Below, one piece after another: positions 7,654 to 14,879 of a DNA stretch of 64,000 nt. Source of the DNA: CAYGTO01 sp964352815. Its GTDB lineage: Bacteria; Pseudomonadota; Alphaproteobacteria; Rickettsiales; UBA3002. The notes under the pieces are model-generated. The model was given only the letters and a program-made list of their open reading frames with translations, did no database searches and was not told the origin of the DNA. The DNA lies in NCBI GenBank assembly GCA_964352815.1, contig CAYGTO010000009.1, positions 1-64,000 of the forward strand. The letters are read 5' to 3'. The position numbers were made by a program, and so were the translations under genes. Numbering within the stretch: position 1 is the first letter of the stretch; each line of letters starts with the position of its first letter.

Positions 7654-8925
7654 CTACATTTCCCACGGCAGCTGGGCACCAAGCCCCTTAGCAACCGCCA
7701 CCCCGCTCATACAGCCATCCTCATGGAAGCCATAGCGCTGATAGGCACCGCAGAACCAGGCGCGGCGCTTGCCTTGAATCTCATCAATGCGCCCCTGCGC
7801 CTCGATTGCTTCAGCGGTGAAAATGGGATGACTGAACTCGTGGACATTGTGCGTGAGCGCCGGGTCGGGCATACGGCCAGGATTGAGCGTGACAATCAGC
7901 GGCACGCGCTCATCGAGATTCTGCAGCAAATTCATCCAATAGCTCAGCGACACCGCCGGGTTGGCGTCCTCTTTCGCGCCTTCCAGCAAATACACCCAGC
8001 TCGCCCAGGCGCGTTTCGCTTTCGGCATAAAGCTGACATCGCTATGCAGCACCACCTGGTTATCCTGATATTTAAACGCACCTAAAATCGATTTTTCTTT
8101 TACGGTTGGGTCATCCAGCAGCGCCAGCGCCTCATCGCCATGGCAGGCAAAGACCACCTCATCATAGCGCGCCTCGCCACCTTGCGTATCGCGCACCAGC
8201 ACGCCCTCATCATCGCGCACCACCTGGCTCGCGCCGCAATTCAGCTTGATGCGGTCCTGGTAGGATGCGGTCAGACGCGCGACATATTCCCGGCTACCGC
8301 CGCTTACCGTGTACCATTGCGGCTGATCATCGATGGAAAGCAACCCGTGATTTTGGAAAAACTGAATGAAGGTGCGCGCGGGGAAAGCGAGCATTTTATC
8401 GAGCGGACAGCTCCAAATCGCGCCGCCCATCGCCAGCAGAAAATAGCGCCGGAACCAATCCCCCATACCCATCTCATCCAAACATTGACCGAGCGCGATG
8501 CTGCTGTCTTTTTCAAGATAGGCCGGGGCTTCTTTGAAAAAGCGCATCACATCGCGGATCATACCGATATAGCGCGGGCGAAAGAGGTTTTTCGGCTGCG
8601 CGAAAATAGACGGTAGATCACGCGTGCCATATTCAAGCCAACCATCATGAATGCTCGCGCCAAAGCTCATATTGCTTTTCTCCACCGGCACATCAACCAG
8701 CTCGAACAGCTTAGTCATGGTGGGATAGTTGCGGTAGTTGAACACGATAAAGCCCGTATCGACTGGAATCGTGGTGCCATAATCACTGCTCACCTCGAGC
8801 GTGCGGCTATGCCCACCAATATAGGCGTTCTTTTCATAAAGCGTGATCTCATGCTCGCTATGATGATGGAGCAGGTAAGCGGCGCTGTTGCCAGCGATGC
8901 CGCTGCCGATGATGGCGATTTTCAT
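7654..8925 (-). CDS. FAD-dependent oxidoreductase (amine-oxidase-like; possible UfaD-type acyl desaturase)
   Basis: 423 residues. The N-terminus is a Rossmann FAD site, IIGSGIAGNSAAYLL, followed by the LYEKNAYIGGHSRTLE dinucleotide-binding continuation, and the C-terminus has the second FAD-contacting segment (AWFCGAYQRYGFHEDGCMSG). It overlaps the kinase stop codon as ATGA, so it is translationally coupled to the two-component system. Family members beside cfa and DUF1365 genes are annotated as NAD/FAD-binding proteins; in Rhodobacter sphaeroides a homologue (UfaD) is needed to desaturate the methylated acyl chain in furan fatty acid synthesis. Same activity here is an inference. Confidence 0.85.
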   Translation of the reverse strand: MKIAIIGSGIAGNSAAYLLHHHSEHEITLYEKNAYIGGHSRTLEVSSDYGTTIPVDTGFIVFNYRNYPTMTKLFELVDVPVEKSNMSFGASIHDGWLEYGTRDLPSIFAQPKNLFRPRYIGMIRDVMRFFKEAPAYLEKDSSIALGQCLDEMGMGDWFRRYFLLAMGGAIWSCPLDKMLAFPARTFIQFFQNHGLLSIDDQPQWYTVSGGSREYVARLTASYQDRIKLNCGASQVVRDDEGVLVRDTQGGEARYDEVVFACHGDEALALLDDPTVKEKSILGAFKYQDNQVVLHSDVSFMPKAKRAWASWVYLLEGAKEDANPAVSLSYWMNLLQNLDERVPLIVTLNPGRMPDPALTHNVHEFSHPIFTAEAIEAQGRIDEIQGKRRAWFCGAYQRYGFHEDGCMSGVAVAKGLGAQLPWEM

Positions 8926-10382
8926 GCTGCGGGCCTCTTATTCGTTGCGACAGCGCGGGCCTCAGCCTTGCGCTTCACGGTGATAGGGAAATCGAGCACA
9001 ACACGCAAGCCCGGATGATTATCTTCGAGCGTAATGGCGACATGATGCAGCTCAAGAATTGCGCCCACCATAGCCAAACCCAGCCCATTGCCTGGGTTAC
9101 TACTGGTGCGTGCGCTATCAACACGGTAAAAGCGCTGGAAGACCTTCTCTTTATCCGCATCGGTAATGCCCGGGCCCGAATCGGCGAGGCTAAGGCGGAA
9201 ATGGCCCTTATGTTTTTCTAAGCTGAGCGCAATAGAGCCGCCCTTTGGAGTGTATTTGATCGCATTATCGAGCAGGTTCGACAGCGCCTGAAACAGTAAA
9301 TCCTTATCACCGAACAGCTGCCCGCGCACCGTATGATGGGTGAGGATGATGTCTTTTTCCTCGGCGAGGGGCGCATAAAGCTCGATCACATCTTCCACTA
9401 CATCGCTGAGCAGCAACGTCTCAAACGGCGCATGGCGCTTACCTTTCTCAATGTTCGAAATTCGCAGCAGCGCGTGGAAAGTCGCCAGCAGCTGATCCGC
9501 CTCATCAAGCAGTTTTTCACTGCAGTTTTTAAGTGCGTCATCCTCTTGAATCGTGTCGCTTTCAGTGAGCTGTTCTAAATGGTTACGCAAGCGTGAGAGC
9601 GGTGTGCGTAGATCATGCGCGATATTGTCCGAGACATCGCGCACCCCCTGCATCAACATCTCGACCCGGCCAAGCAATTCGTTCAACACCAGGCTCAAAT
9701 CACCCAAATCATCCCAGGCATTATCAATCGGAATACGCTGAGAAAGATCGCCCGTATCCATCACATTGCGCGCGGTCGCGGCAATGCGGTTGATGCGTTT
9801 CACCACATAGGCGCTGATGAAAAATGCGCTTACCACCACCAACACCATTAATAGCAGCATACCCCGCCCTAAATATTTGACCTGGGTTTCTAGCGCGTCG
9901 AGCGCTTGCATATTACGCGCGACCACCAGCCGGTAGCCCTCATCGAAGGTATGAATCTTTGCCGCCAAGGTAAGCGGGGCCTCCGTGGGTCGCGCCACCC
10001 CATAACGCACAATATTCTCCGAATCGACCGTGAATTGGAGCAGCCCCTCACTGATGATGGTGAAATCAGCGGGCAGCCGGTTCACATTCCCCGCGACTAG
10101 CCCGCCTTCTGAATCAATCAGCATGTAGAACAGATCGCGGTCGCGCGAGGCCAAATCACGGATTTGGTTCTGCAGTGAAATCAACCCACCCACCTCGTGA
10201 TGCGCCGTCATGATTTCAATTTGCGTGTTGATGGTCGACTCAATATAGGCGGCAAATTGGTCTTGCTGATATTGGTTCTTCAGCGTGTAGAGCAGAATAA
10301 TCGCCGTGCCGAGCAGCACAGTGAACAGCACCGCCATTTTAAAGCTGGAACTTTGCGTATAGCGCCTATGCGGCTTCTTCAA
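8922..10382 (-). CDS. Membrane sensor histidine kinase of the lipid operon
   Basis: Two transmembrane helices (MAVLFTVLLGTAIILLYTL near the start; GMLLLMVLVVVSAFFISAYV) enclose a ~130-residue periplasmic sensor region. Then follow HAMP, a dimerisation box with the phosphorylated His (DNIAHDLRTPLSRLRNH, about residue 256) and an ATPase domain with N-box (NLLDNAIKYTPKGG), DSGPGI and GNGLGLAMV. The frame is open to 10469, but that would overlap the regulator gene by 104 nt. TTG at 10382 gives a family-typical N-terminus, and ATG at 10337 is the alternative. Neither has a clear ribosome site. Partner: the response regulator just upstream. The signal is unknown. Confidence 0.85.
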   Translation of the reverse strand: MKKPHRRYTQSSSFKMAVLFTVLLGTAIILLYTLKNQYQQDQFAAYIESTINTQIEIMTAHHEVGGLISLQNQIRDLASRDRDLFYMLIDSEGGLVAGNVNRLPADFTIISEGLLQFTVDSENIVRYGVARPTEAPLTLAAKIHTFDEGYRLVVARNMQALDALETQVKYLGRGMLLLMVLVVVSAFFISAYVVKRINRIAATARNVMDTGDLSQRIPIDNAWDDLGDLSLVLNELLGRVEMLMQGVRDVSDNIAHDLRTPLSRLRNHLEQLTESDTIQEDDALKNCSEKLLDEADQLLATFHALLRISNIEKGKRHAPFETLLLSDVVEDVIELYAPLAEEKDIILTHHTVRGQLFGDKDLLFQALSNLLDNAIKYTPKGGSIALSLEKHKGHFRLSLADSGPGITDADKEKVFQRFYRVDSARTSSNPGNGLGLAMVGAILELHHVAITLEDNHPGLRVVLDFPITVKRKAEARAVATNKRPAA

Positions 10383-11046
10383 CGATGTAGCCGGCACCAC
10401 GGACCGTCCTGATAAGTTGTTGCGTGAAGCCCTTATCGACTTTGCCGCGCAAACGGCTGATATGCACATCGATCACATTGGTTTGCGGATCAAAATGATA
10501 TTCCCACACATGCTCGAGCAGCATGGTGCGCGTCACCACCTGCCCCTTATGTTTGAGCAAATATTCGAGCAGGTTAAATTCGCGCGTTTGCAGGTCAATA
10601 TCCTGGCCGCTGCGCGTCACTTTGCGTGCCAGCAGGTCCATTTCCAAATCACCGGCGCGTAGCTTGGTTTCCACCGCATCTACCGCATGGCCACGGCGCG
10701 AAAGCACTTCAAGCCGGGCGAGCAGCTCACCAAAGGCGAAGGGCTTGGTCAGATAATCATCGCCGCCCGCGCGCAGGCCTTTCACCCGGTCATCGACATC
10801 GCTGAGCGCACTCAAAATCAATACAGGCGTAGAATTGTCAGAGGCGCGCAAGGTTTTGAGAATGGTCAGCCCGTCGACTTCGGGCAGCATCCGATCAAGC
10901 ACGATCGTATCATAGGTCTCGGTCGTCGCCATAAACAGCCCATCCTTGCCGCTATGGCTCACATCAACATTATGCCCGGCCTCTTTCAGCCCTTTGACAA
11001 TATAATCTGCAGTGGAAAGATCATCTTCAACGACCAAAATACGCAT
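10366..11046 (-). CDS. OmpR-family response regulator
   Basis: 226 residues. Receiver domain with acidic pair E7/D8/D9, phosphoacceptor D51 (TIVLDRMLP), S79 and K101, then a winged-helix DNA-binding domain (LQTREFNLLEYLLKHKGQVV..., NVIDVHISRLRGKVD). The recognition region looks more like the QseB/CopR/TctD group than PhoB, so I would not take it as the factor binding the Pho-like boxes. First gene of the nine-gene leftward operon, so the operon probably carries its own regulator. Confidence 0.9.
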   Translation of the reverse strand: MRILVVEDDLSTADYIVKGLKEAGHNVDVSHSGKDGLFMATTETYDTIVLDRMLPEVDGLTILKTLRASDNSTPVLILSALSDVDDRVKGLRAGGDDYLTKPFAFGELLARLEVLSRRGHAVDAVETKLRAGDLEMDLLARKVTRSGQDIDLQTREFNLLEYLLKHKGQVVTRTMLLEHVWEYHFDPQTNVIDVHISRLRGKVDKGFTQQLIRTVRGAGYIVEEAA

Positions 11047-11071
11047 TGCTCTACCCCAGGCCTTTGGTTGG

Positions 11072-11086
11072 TTAATTTGGTATTAA
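11072..11086. promoter_or_regulatory. CtrA-type site between the divergent regulator and icd genes
   Basis: TTAA-N7-TTAA (TTAATTTGGTATTAA) is the exact full consensus for the alphaproteobacterial cell-cycle regulator CtrA. It lies 26 bp upstream of the response-regulator start on one side and about 150 bp upstream of icd on the other. About one such match is expected by chance per window of this size, so position is the main support. Confidence 0.4.
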
Positions 11087-11232
11087 AGCAGTTCCCCGTA
11101 ATCCACAAATAAAAAATGGGAAAGGGATTGGTTAGGTTCTGGTAAGGATTGGGCTTGCGCTGCCGCCATCTTTTCGCTAAGACACCGGGCAAACAAAGGA
11201 TTTCCCTCATGAACCACGAAAAGGAAGAGACC

Positions 11233-12462
11233 ATGACCCGCATTGCTGTAAAAAGCCCGATTGTTGAGCTCGATGGCGACGAGATGACACGCATCATCTG
11301 GGCCTGGATCAAGGATCAGCTGATTCACCCTTATTTGGATATCGACCTGAAATATTATGATCTATCAATCCAAAAGCGCGACGAAACCCGTGACCAGATC
11401 ACGGTCGATGCCGCGAATGCGATCAAAGAGCATGGGGTGGGCGTGAAATGTGCGACCATCACGCCCGATGAAGCGCGCGTGGAAGAATTTTCACTCAAAG
11501 AGATGTACCGCTCGCCGAACGGGACCATTCGTAACATTCTCGGCGGCACCATTTTCCGCGCGCCGATCACCATGAGCAACATTCCGCTCTATGTGCCTGG
11601 CTGGAAAAAGCCGATTATTGTTGGCCGTCATGCCTTTGGCGATCAATACCGCGCGACTGATATGGTGGTGGATCGTCCAGGAACGCTCACCATGACCTTC
11701 ACCCCTGAAGATGGTTCGGACAGCATCACCCATAAGATTTTCGATTTCCCAGGCGGCGGCGTCGCGATGAGCATGTATAATCTCGATGATTCGATCCTCG
11801 GCTTTGCCCGCGCCTGCATGAATTATGGGCTGAAAGAAAATTATCCAGTCTTCCTCTCCACCAAAAACACCATCATGAAGAAATATGATGGCCGCTTTAA
11901 GGATCTGTTCCAAAAAGTCTATGAGGAAGAGTTTAAGGCCGAATTTGAAAGCCGTGGCCTGTATTATGAGCACCGCTTGATCGATGATCTGGTCGCTTAT
12001 GCGATCAAATCGGAAGGCGGTTTTGTTTGGGCATGTAAAAACTATGATGGCGATGTGCAATCCGATATCGTGGCGCAAGGCTTCGGCTCGCTCGGGCTGA
12101 TGACCTCCGTGCTGATGACGCCAGACGGCAATACGGTTGAAACCGAGGCCGCGCACGGCACCGTGACACGCCATTACCGTCAATATCAAGAGGGCAAAGA
12201 GACTTCGACCAACCCGATCGCGTCGATTTTTGCCTGGAGTAATGCTCTTCGCTACCGCAGCAAAATGGATGACACGCCAGAGGTTGAACAATTCGCTGAC
12301 GCGCTCGAGCAAGCCGTTCGCAGCACGGTGGAAAATGGTAAAATGACCAAAGACCTCGCGCTCCTAATCGGCAAAGAGCAAAAATTCCTCACCACGAAAC
12401 AATTTATGGATGCGGTGGATAGCGAGTTGCAGGGGTTGATGGGGCTGAAAAAGGCTGCTTAG
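11233..12462 (+). CDS. icd: NADP-dependent isocitrate dehydrogenase (dimeric type)
   Basis: About 409 residues. It is the eukaryotic/alphaproteobacterial type II enzyme: VELDGDEMTRIIWAWIKDQL at the N-terminus, SPNGTIRNILGGTIFRAPI (substrate phosphate/NADP loop), RHAFGDQYRATD, and ETEAAHGTVTRHYRQYQ near the C-terminus. It converts isocitrate to 2-oxoglutarate and CO2. In-frame starts exist at 11149 and 11209; 11233 was chosen because homologues begin with a similar short lead and AAGGAAGAG lies just before it. It feeds the 2-oxoglutarate dehydrogenase encoded just downstream on the other strand. Confidence 0.95.
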   Translation: MTRIAVKSPIVELDGDEMTRIIWAWIKDQLIHPYLDIDLKYYDLSIQKRDETRDQITVDAANAIKEHGVGVKCATITPDEARVEEFSLKEMYRSPNGTIRNILGGTIFRAPITMSNIPLYVPGWKKPIIVGRHAFGDQYRATDMVVDRPGTLTMTFTPEDGSDSITHKIFDFPGGGVAMSMYNLDDSILGFARACMNYGLKENYPVFLSTKNTIMKKYDGRFKDLFQKVYEEEFKAEFESRGLYYEHRLIDDLVAYAIKSEGGFVWACKNYDGDVQSDIVAQGFGSLGLMTSVLMTPDGNTVETEAAHGTVTRHYRQYQEGKETSTNPIASIFAWSNALRYRSKMDDTPEVEQFADALEQAVRSTVENGKMTKDLALLIGKEQKFLTTKQFMDAVDSELQGLMGLKKAA

Positions 12463-12477
12463 TGTTGCGTTTGCTCC

Positions 12478-12640
12478 CGCGCTGCACTGCTGTTACGCGC
12501 GATGAGCCTGAGCGCTGCGCGCACTAAAGACAAAGGTCTGCTGACTTTTAGGAGAACTCTACTTAGGTCAGCAGACCTAAGCTTTAGTCGGCGAAGCCGT
12601 TAGTTTCACTGCGGAGGCCAGAGGGCCGGAGCAGGAAAGA
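12478..12640. repeat. Composite repeat region downstream of icd (family A plus a long inverted repeat)
   Basis: At 12480-12505 there is an inverted copy of the ATCGCGCGTAACAG-AGTGCAGC module found before ilvE and ilvB. At 12534-12545 and 12567-12578 lie perfect 12-bp inverted repeats (AGGTCTGCTGAC/GTCAGCAGACCT). The right arm also folds on itself (CTTAGGTC-AGCA-GACCTAAG, 12562-12581). From 12580 a family-A copy runs TTTAGTCGGCGAAGCCGTTAG ... GGCCAGAGGGCCGGAGCAGGAAAGA. No gene is visible here. Confidence 0.6.
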
Positions 12641-12647
12641 TCATAAA

Positions 12648-12676
12648 ACAAAAAGCCCCGGACATAGCCGGGGCTT
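12648..12676 (-). terminator. Rho-independent terminator of the DUF378 gene
   Basis: AAGCCCCGG/CCGGGGCTT stems (12653-12661 and 12668-12676) enclose a 6-nt loop. Read leftward the stem is followed by TTTTTGTTTTATG, a T-run, so it terminates the minus-strand gene at 12700-12900. In the plus direction no T-run follows. Confidence 0.85.
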
Positions 12677-12699
12677 CTCATCACTACCGTGATATGCTC

Positions 12700-12900
12700 C
12701 TATGAATCAGACAGCTTTGTCGTGATCATCGGCACAATGTGGTAACATGCAGAAAGCATGATGAAAATATACATCACTGTCGTCAATGCTCCTGTACCAA
12801 AGACTGTGGTCACAAGATTCACATCAGCAAGTCCCACTAGACCCCAGTTAATACCACCTACTAAAACTAATAGCAGTGTGAAGACATGTAAGAATGGCAT
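12700..12900 (-). CDS. DUF378 small membrane protein
   Basis: 66 residues starting at ATG 12900, which has AGGAGG upstream; the longer frame to 12960 has no comparable site. The motif LVLVGGINWGLVGL and a second hydrophobic helix (VMYIFIMLSACYHIVPMI) mark the DUF378 (YuzA-like) family of two-helix inner membrane proteins of unknown function. It is a single-gene unit with its own terminator and an upstream region rich in TGC repeats. Confidence 0.85.
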   Translation of the reverse strand: MPFLHVFTLLLVLVGGINWGLVGLADVNLVTTVFGTGALTTVMYIFIMLSACYHIVPMITTKLSDS

Positions 12901-12949
12901 AATCGCCTCCTTTGTTGTTAACATCTTTATTATACCACAAACGGAACGG

Positions 12950-13022
12950 TTATGTTGCACAAAAGCAACTCTTATGCTGCACTAGTCTCGCAATGCAGCA
13001 ATTGCCTTGCGTTGCAGCATTT
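12950..13022. promoter_or_regulatory. Cluster of TGC-rich boxes upstream of the DUF378 gene
   Basis: The stretch holds TGTTGCAC, ATGCTGCAC, GCAATGCAGCA (12990-13000) and GCGTTGCAGCA (13009-13019), the last two 19 bp apart. They resemble the TGC-rich palindromic sites of the PhaR polyhydroxyalkanoate repressor in alphaproteobacteria. A related palindrome stands upstream of the phasin gene (34703-34717). Confidence 0.4.
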
Positions 13023-13042
13023 TATTGTGCGCCTGCGAAGGG

Positions 13043-13065
13043 TTAATATTGCGCCGCAATATTAA
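13043..13065. terminator. Perfect palindrome at the 3' end of the TCA operon
   Basis: TTAATATTGCG-C-CGCAATATTAA is an 11-bp perfect inverted repeat with a one-base centre. It lies 14 bp past the lpd stop codon. It lacks a following T-run, so it may be an mRNA 3'-end stabiliser or a protein site rather than an intrinsic terminator. Confidence 0.45.
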
Positions 13066-13078
13066 TGCATGGCGTGCG

Positions 13079-14473
13079 TCAGATATGAATGGGGCGATTG
13101 TCAGTCGCGGCAAGCGCCGCTTCTTTGACTGCTTCATTGAGCGTTGGGTGGCCATGGAAAGAGCGCGCAATATCTTCGGCCGATGCGCTGAATTCCATCG
13201 CTACCACCACCTCATGAATCAATGTTCCTGCATCTGGCCCGATGATATGGCAGCCAAGCACTTCGTCGGTTTCTTTATCCGCCAGAATTTTTACAAACCC
13301 GTCCGTTTCACCCACTGCACGCCCACGGCTGTTTGCGAGGAACGGGAATTTACCGACCTTATAGGCGCGGCCGGCCTCTTTAAGCTGCTCCTCGGTTTTG
13401 CCGACAGAAGCGATCTCAGGGTGCGTGTACACGATCCCTGGGACGGTGTTATAGTTTACATGACCATGCTGCCCAGCGAGCTGCTCTGCGACTGCAACGC
13501 CCTCTTCCTCGGCCTTATGGGCGAGCATTGGGCCAGGGATCACATCGCCAATCGCATAGATATTACTTTGGCTGGCCTGCCAATGATCATTCACCGCAAT
13601 AAAGCCGCGCTCATTCGTCTCAATCCCAACCTTATCGAGACCCAGATTATCCGTGTAAGGCTTGCGGCCAATCGCCACCAACACCACATCGGCTTTCATC
13701 TCTTCTTTCTTACCACCGGCCGCTGGTTCAACCGTCAGCGTGACGCCATTCTTTGCGGTTTTCGCACCCGTCACTTTCGTACCCATGCGGAATTCGATAC
13801 CTTGCTTCTCAAGGATTTTCTTAAACTGTTTCGAGACTTCCATATCCATACCCGGCGTCACCCGATCCAGAAACTCCACCACGGTCACTTTCGCACCCAA
13901 ACGCTTCCACACTGAGCCCATTTCCAGGCCGATATAGCCGCCGCCAATGACGATCATATGTTTGGGCACTTTGGGCAGCGAGAGCGCGCCAGTAGAGGAC
14001 ACAATCTGTTTCTCATCAATCTTCACGCCCGGCAGCGGCATGACATCCGAGCCCGTCGCAATGATGAAATTTTTCGCGTTATATTCTTTATTGCCCACCT
14101 TAACAGTGCTTTTATCCTTAAACGTGGCCCAGCCTTTGATATATTCGACCTTATTCTTCTTAAACAAACCTTCAATCCCATTGGTCAGGCCATCGACAAC
14201 ATCATCTTTGTTTTTGAGCATGATTTTCAGATCAAGCTTTAGATCGCCGACTTTAATACCAAAATCCTTAAAGTGATGCTGCGCTTCTGCATATTTTTCA
14301 GAGCTATTAAGAAGTGCTTTCGACGGGATACAGCCGACATTCAGGCAGGTTCCGCCAAGCTTCCCACGCCCTTCAATACAGGCCACATTCATGCCCAATT
14401 GCGCCGCACGAATCGCCGCGACATAGCCGCCAGGGCCACCACCAATGATGATTACATCAAACTGATCTGCCAT
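13079..14473 (-). CDS. lpdA: Dihydrolipoyl dehydrogenase (E3)
   Basis: 464 residues. FAD-binding IIIGGGPGGYVAAIRAAQLG, the redox disulfide GGTCLNVGCIPSKALL (C43 and C48), an NAD-binding IVIGGGYIGLEMGSV, YAIGDVIPGPMLAHKAEEEG, and the C-terminal FHGHPTLNEAVKEAAL containing the catalytic His-Glu pair. It reoxidises the lipoyl groups of the 2-oxoglutarate dehydrogenase complex. Last gene of the TCA operon; it overlaps the small unknown gene upstream by 17 nt. A purine-rich GGGAAGAGAGAAA precedes the ATG. Confidence 0.97.
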   Translation of the reverse strand: MADQFDVIIIGGGPGGYVAAIRAAQLGMNVACIEGRGKLGGTCLNVGCIPSKALLNSSEKYAEAQHHFKDFGIKVGDLKLDLKIMLKNKDDVVDGLTNGIEGLFKKNKVEYIKGWATFKDKSTVKVGNKEYNAKNFIIATGSDVMPLPGVKIDEKQIVSSTGALSLPKVPKHMIVIGGGYIGLEMGSVWKRLGAKVTVVEFLDRVTPGMDMEVSKQFKKILEKQGIEFRMGTKVTGAKTAKNGVTLTVEPAAGGKKEEMKADVVLVAIGRKPYTDNLGLDKVGIETNERGFIAVNDHWQASQSNIYAIGDVIPGPMLAHKAEEEGVAVAEQLAGQHGHVNYNTVPGIVYTHPEIASVGKTEEQLKEAGRAYKVGKFPFLANSRGRAVGETDGFVKILADKETDEVLGCHIIGPDAGTLIHEVVVAMEFSASAEDIARSFHGHPTLNEAVKEAALAATDNRPIHI

Positions 14474-14876
14474 TTTCTCTCTTCCCTTTCAGTTCCTCTA
14501 TTTTTTCATCGTACGCTTCCAGAAAACTCTCAGCTAGCCATTCTGGAACTTCTAATTTTTGGAATACTTCCCTAACATCGCCAATAAAGTATCCCATATC
14601 ATAATCTTTGATGAAGAAAGCTTTCTCTAAACCAAGCTCGTCAGCTTCCCACCTATCAAAATTTTTTTCAGAGCTATCACCATTCGTTTGCATTCTAAAA
14701 AGAATCTTTGGATATGTATCCCATATTCTCTTTTGCAAAGGAGTAAGCCCTGCCTCTAAATCACACTCCTCATCATAAACAAGGCATACATTTCTAAACT
14801 CTGCCGTGTTTGGTTTTATCAAGCCTCGCCAATCCTCAAAATCTGTAATGGGTTCGGCATTATCCGAGAACTTCAT
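14457..14876 (-). CDS. AT-rich unknown gene inside the TCA operon (139 aa)
   Basis: I do not recognise a family. It starts 3 nt after the sucB stop codon and runs 17 nt into lpd, so it is fully within the operon. The product is acidic and rich in aromatic residues (FEDWRGLIKPNTAEF, LTPLQKRIWDTYPKILFRM, RWEADELGLEKAFFIKDYDMGYFIGDV, EWLAESFLEAYDEKIEELKGKR), soluble, with no signal peptide. Base composition is visibly more AT-rich than sucB and lpd, which suggests later insertion. It is not a standard member of this operon. Its tight fit argues for expression, but function is unknown. Confidence 0.7.
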   Translation of the reverse strand: MKFSDNAEPITDFEDWRGLIKPNTAEFRNVCLVYDEECDLEAGLTPLQKRIWDTYPKILFRMQTNGDSSEKNFDRWEADELGLEKAFFIKDYDMGYFIGDVREVFQKLEVPEWLAESFLEAYDEKIEELKGKRENGRSV

Positions 14877-14879
14877 TTA

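Noticed and set aside
10366..11046. Calling the response regulator PhoB and linking it to the Pho-like boxes
   Set aside because: The DNA-binding domain looks like the QseB/CopR group, and no phoR/pst genes are near.
11491..12312. Long minus-strand open frame opposite icd (273 aa)
   Set aside because: Lies wholly inside a clear icd gene; its His/Ile-rich product has no family features and is a codon-bias shadow.
13007..13915. Plus-strand open frame opposite lpd (302 aa)
   Set aside because: Shadow of lpd; no recognisable motif or ribosome site.
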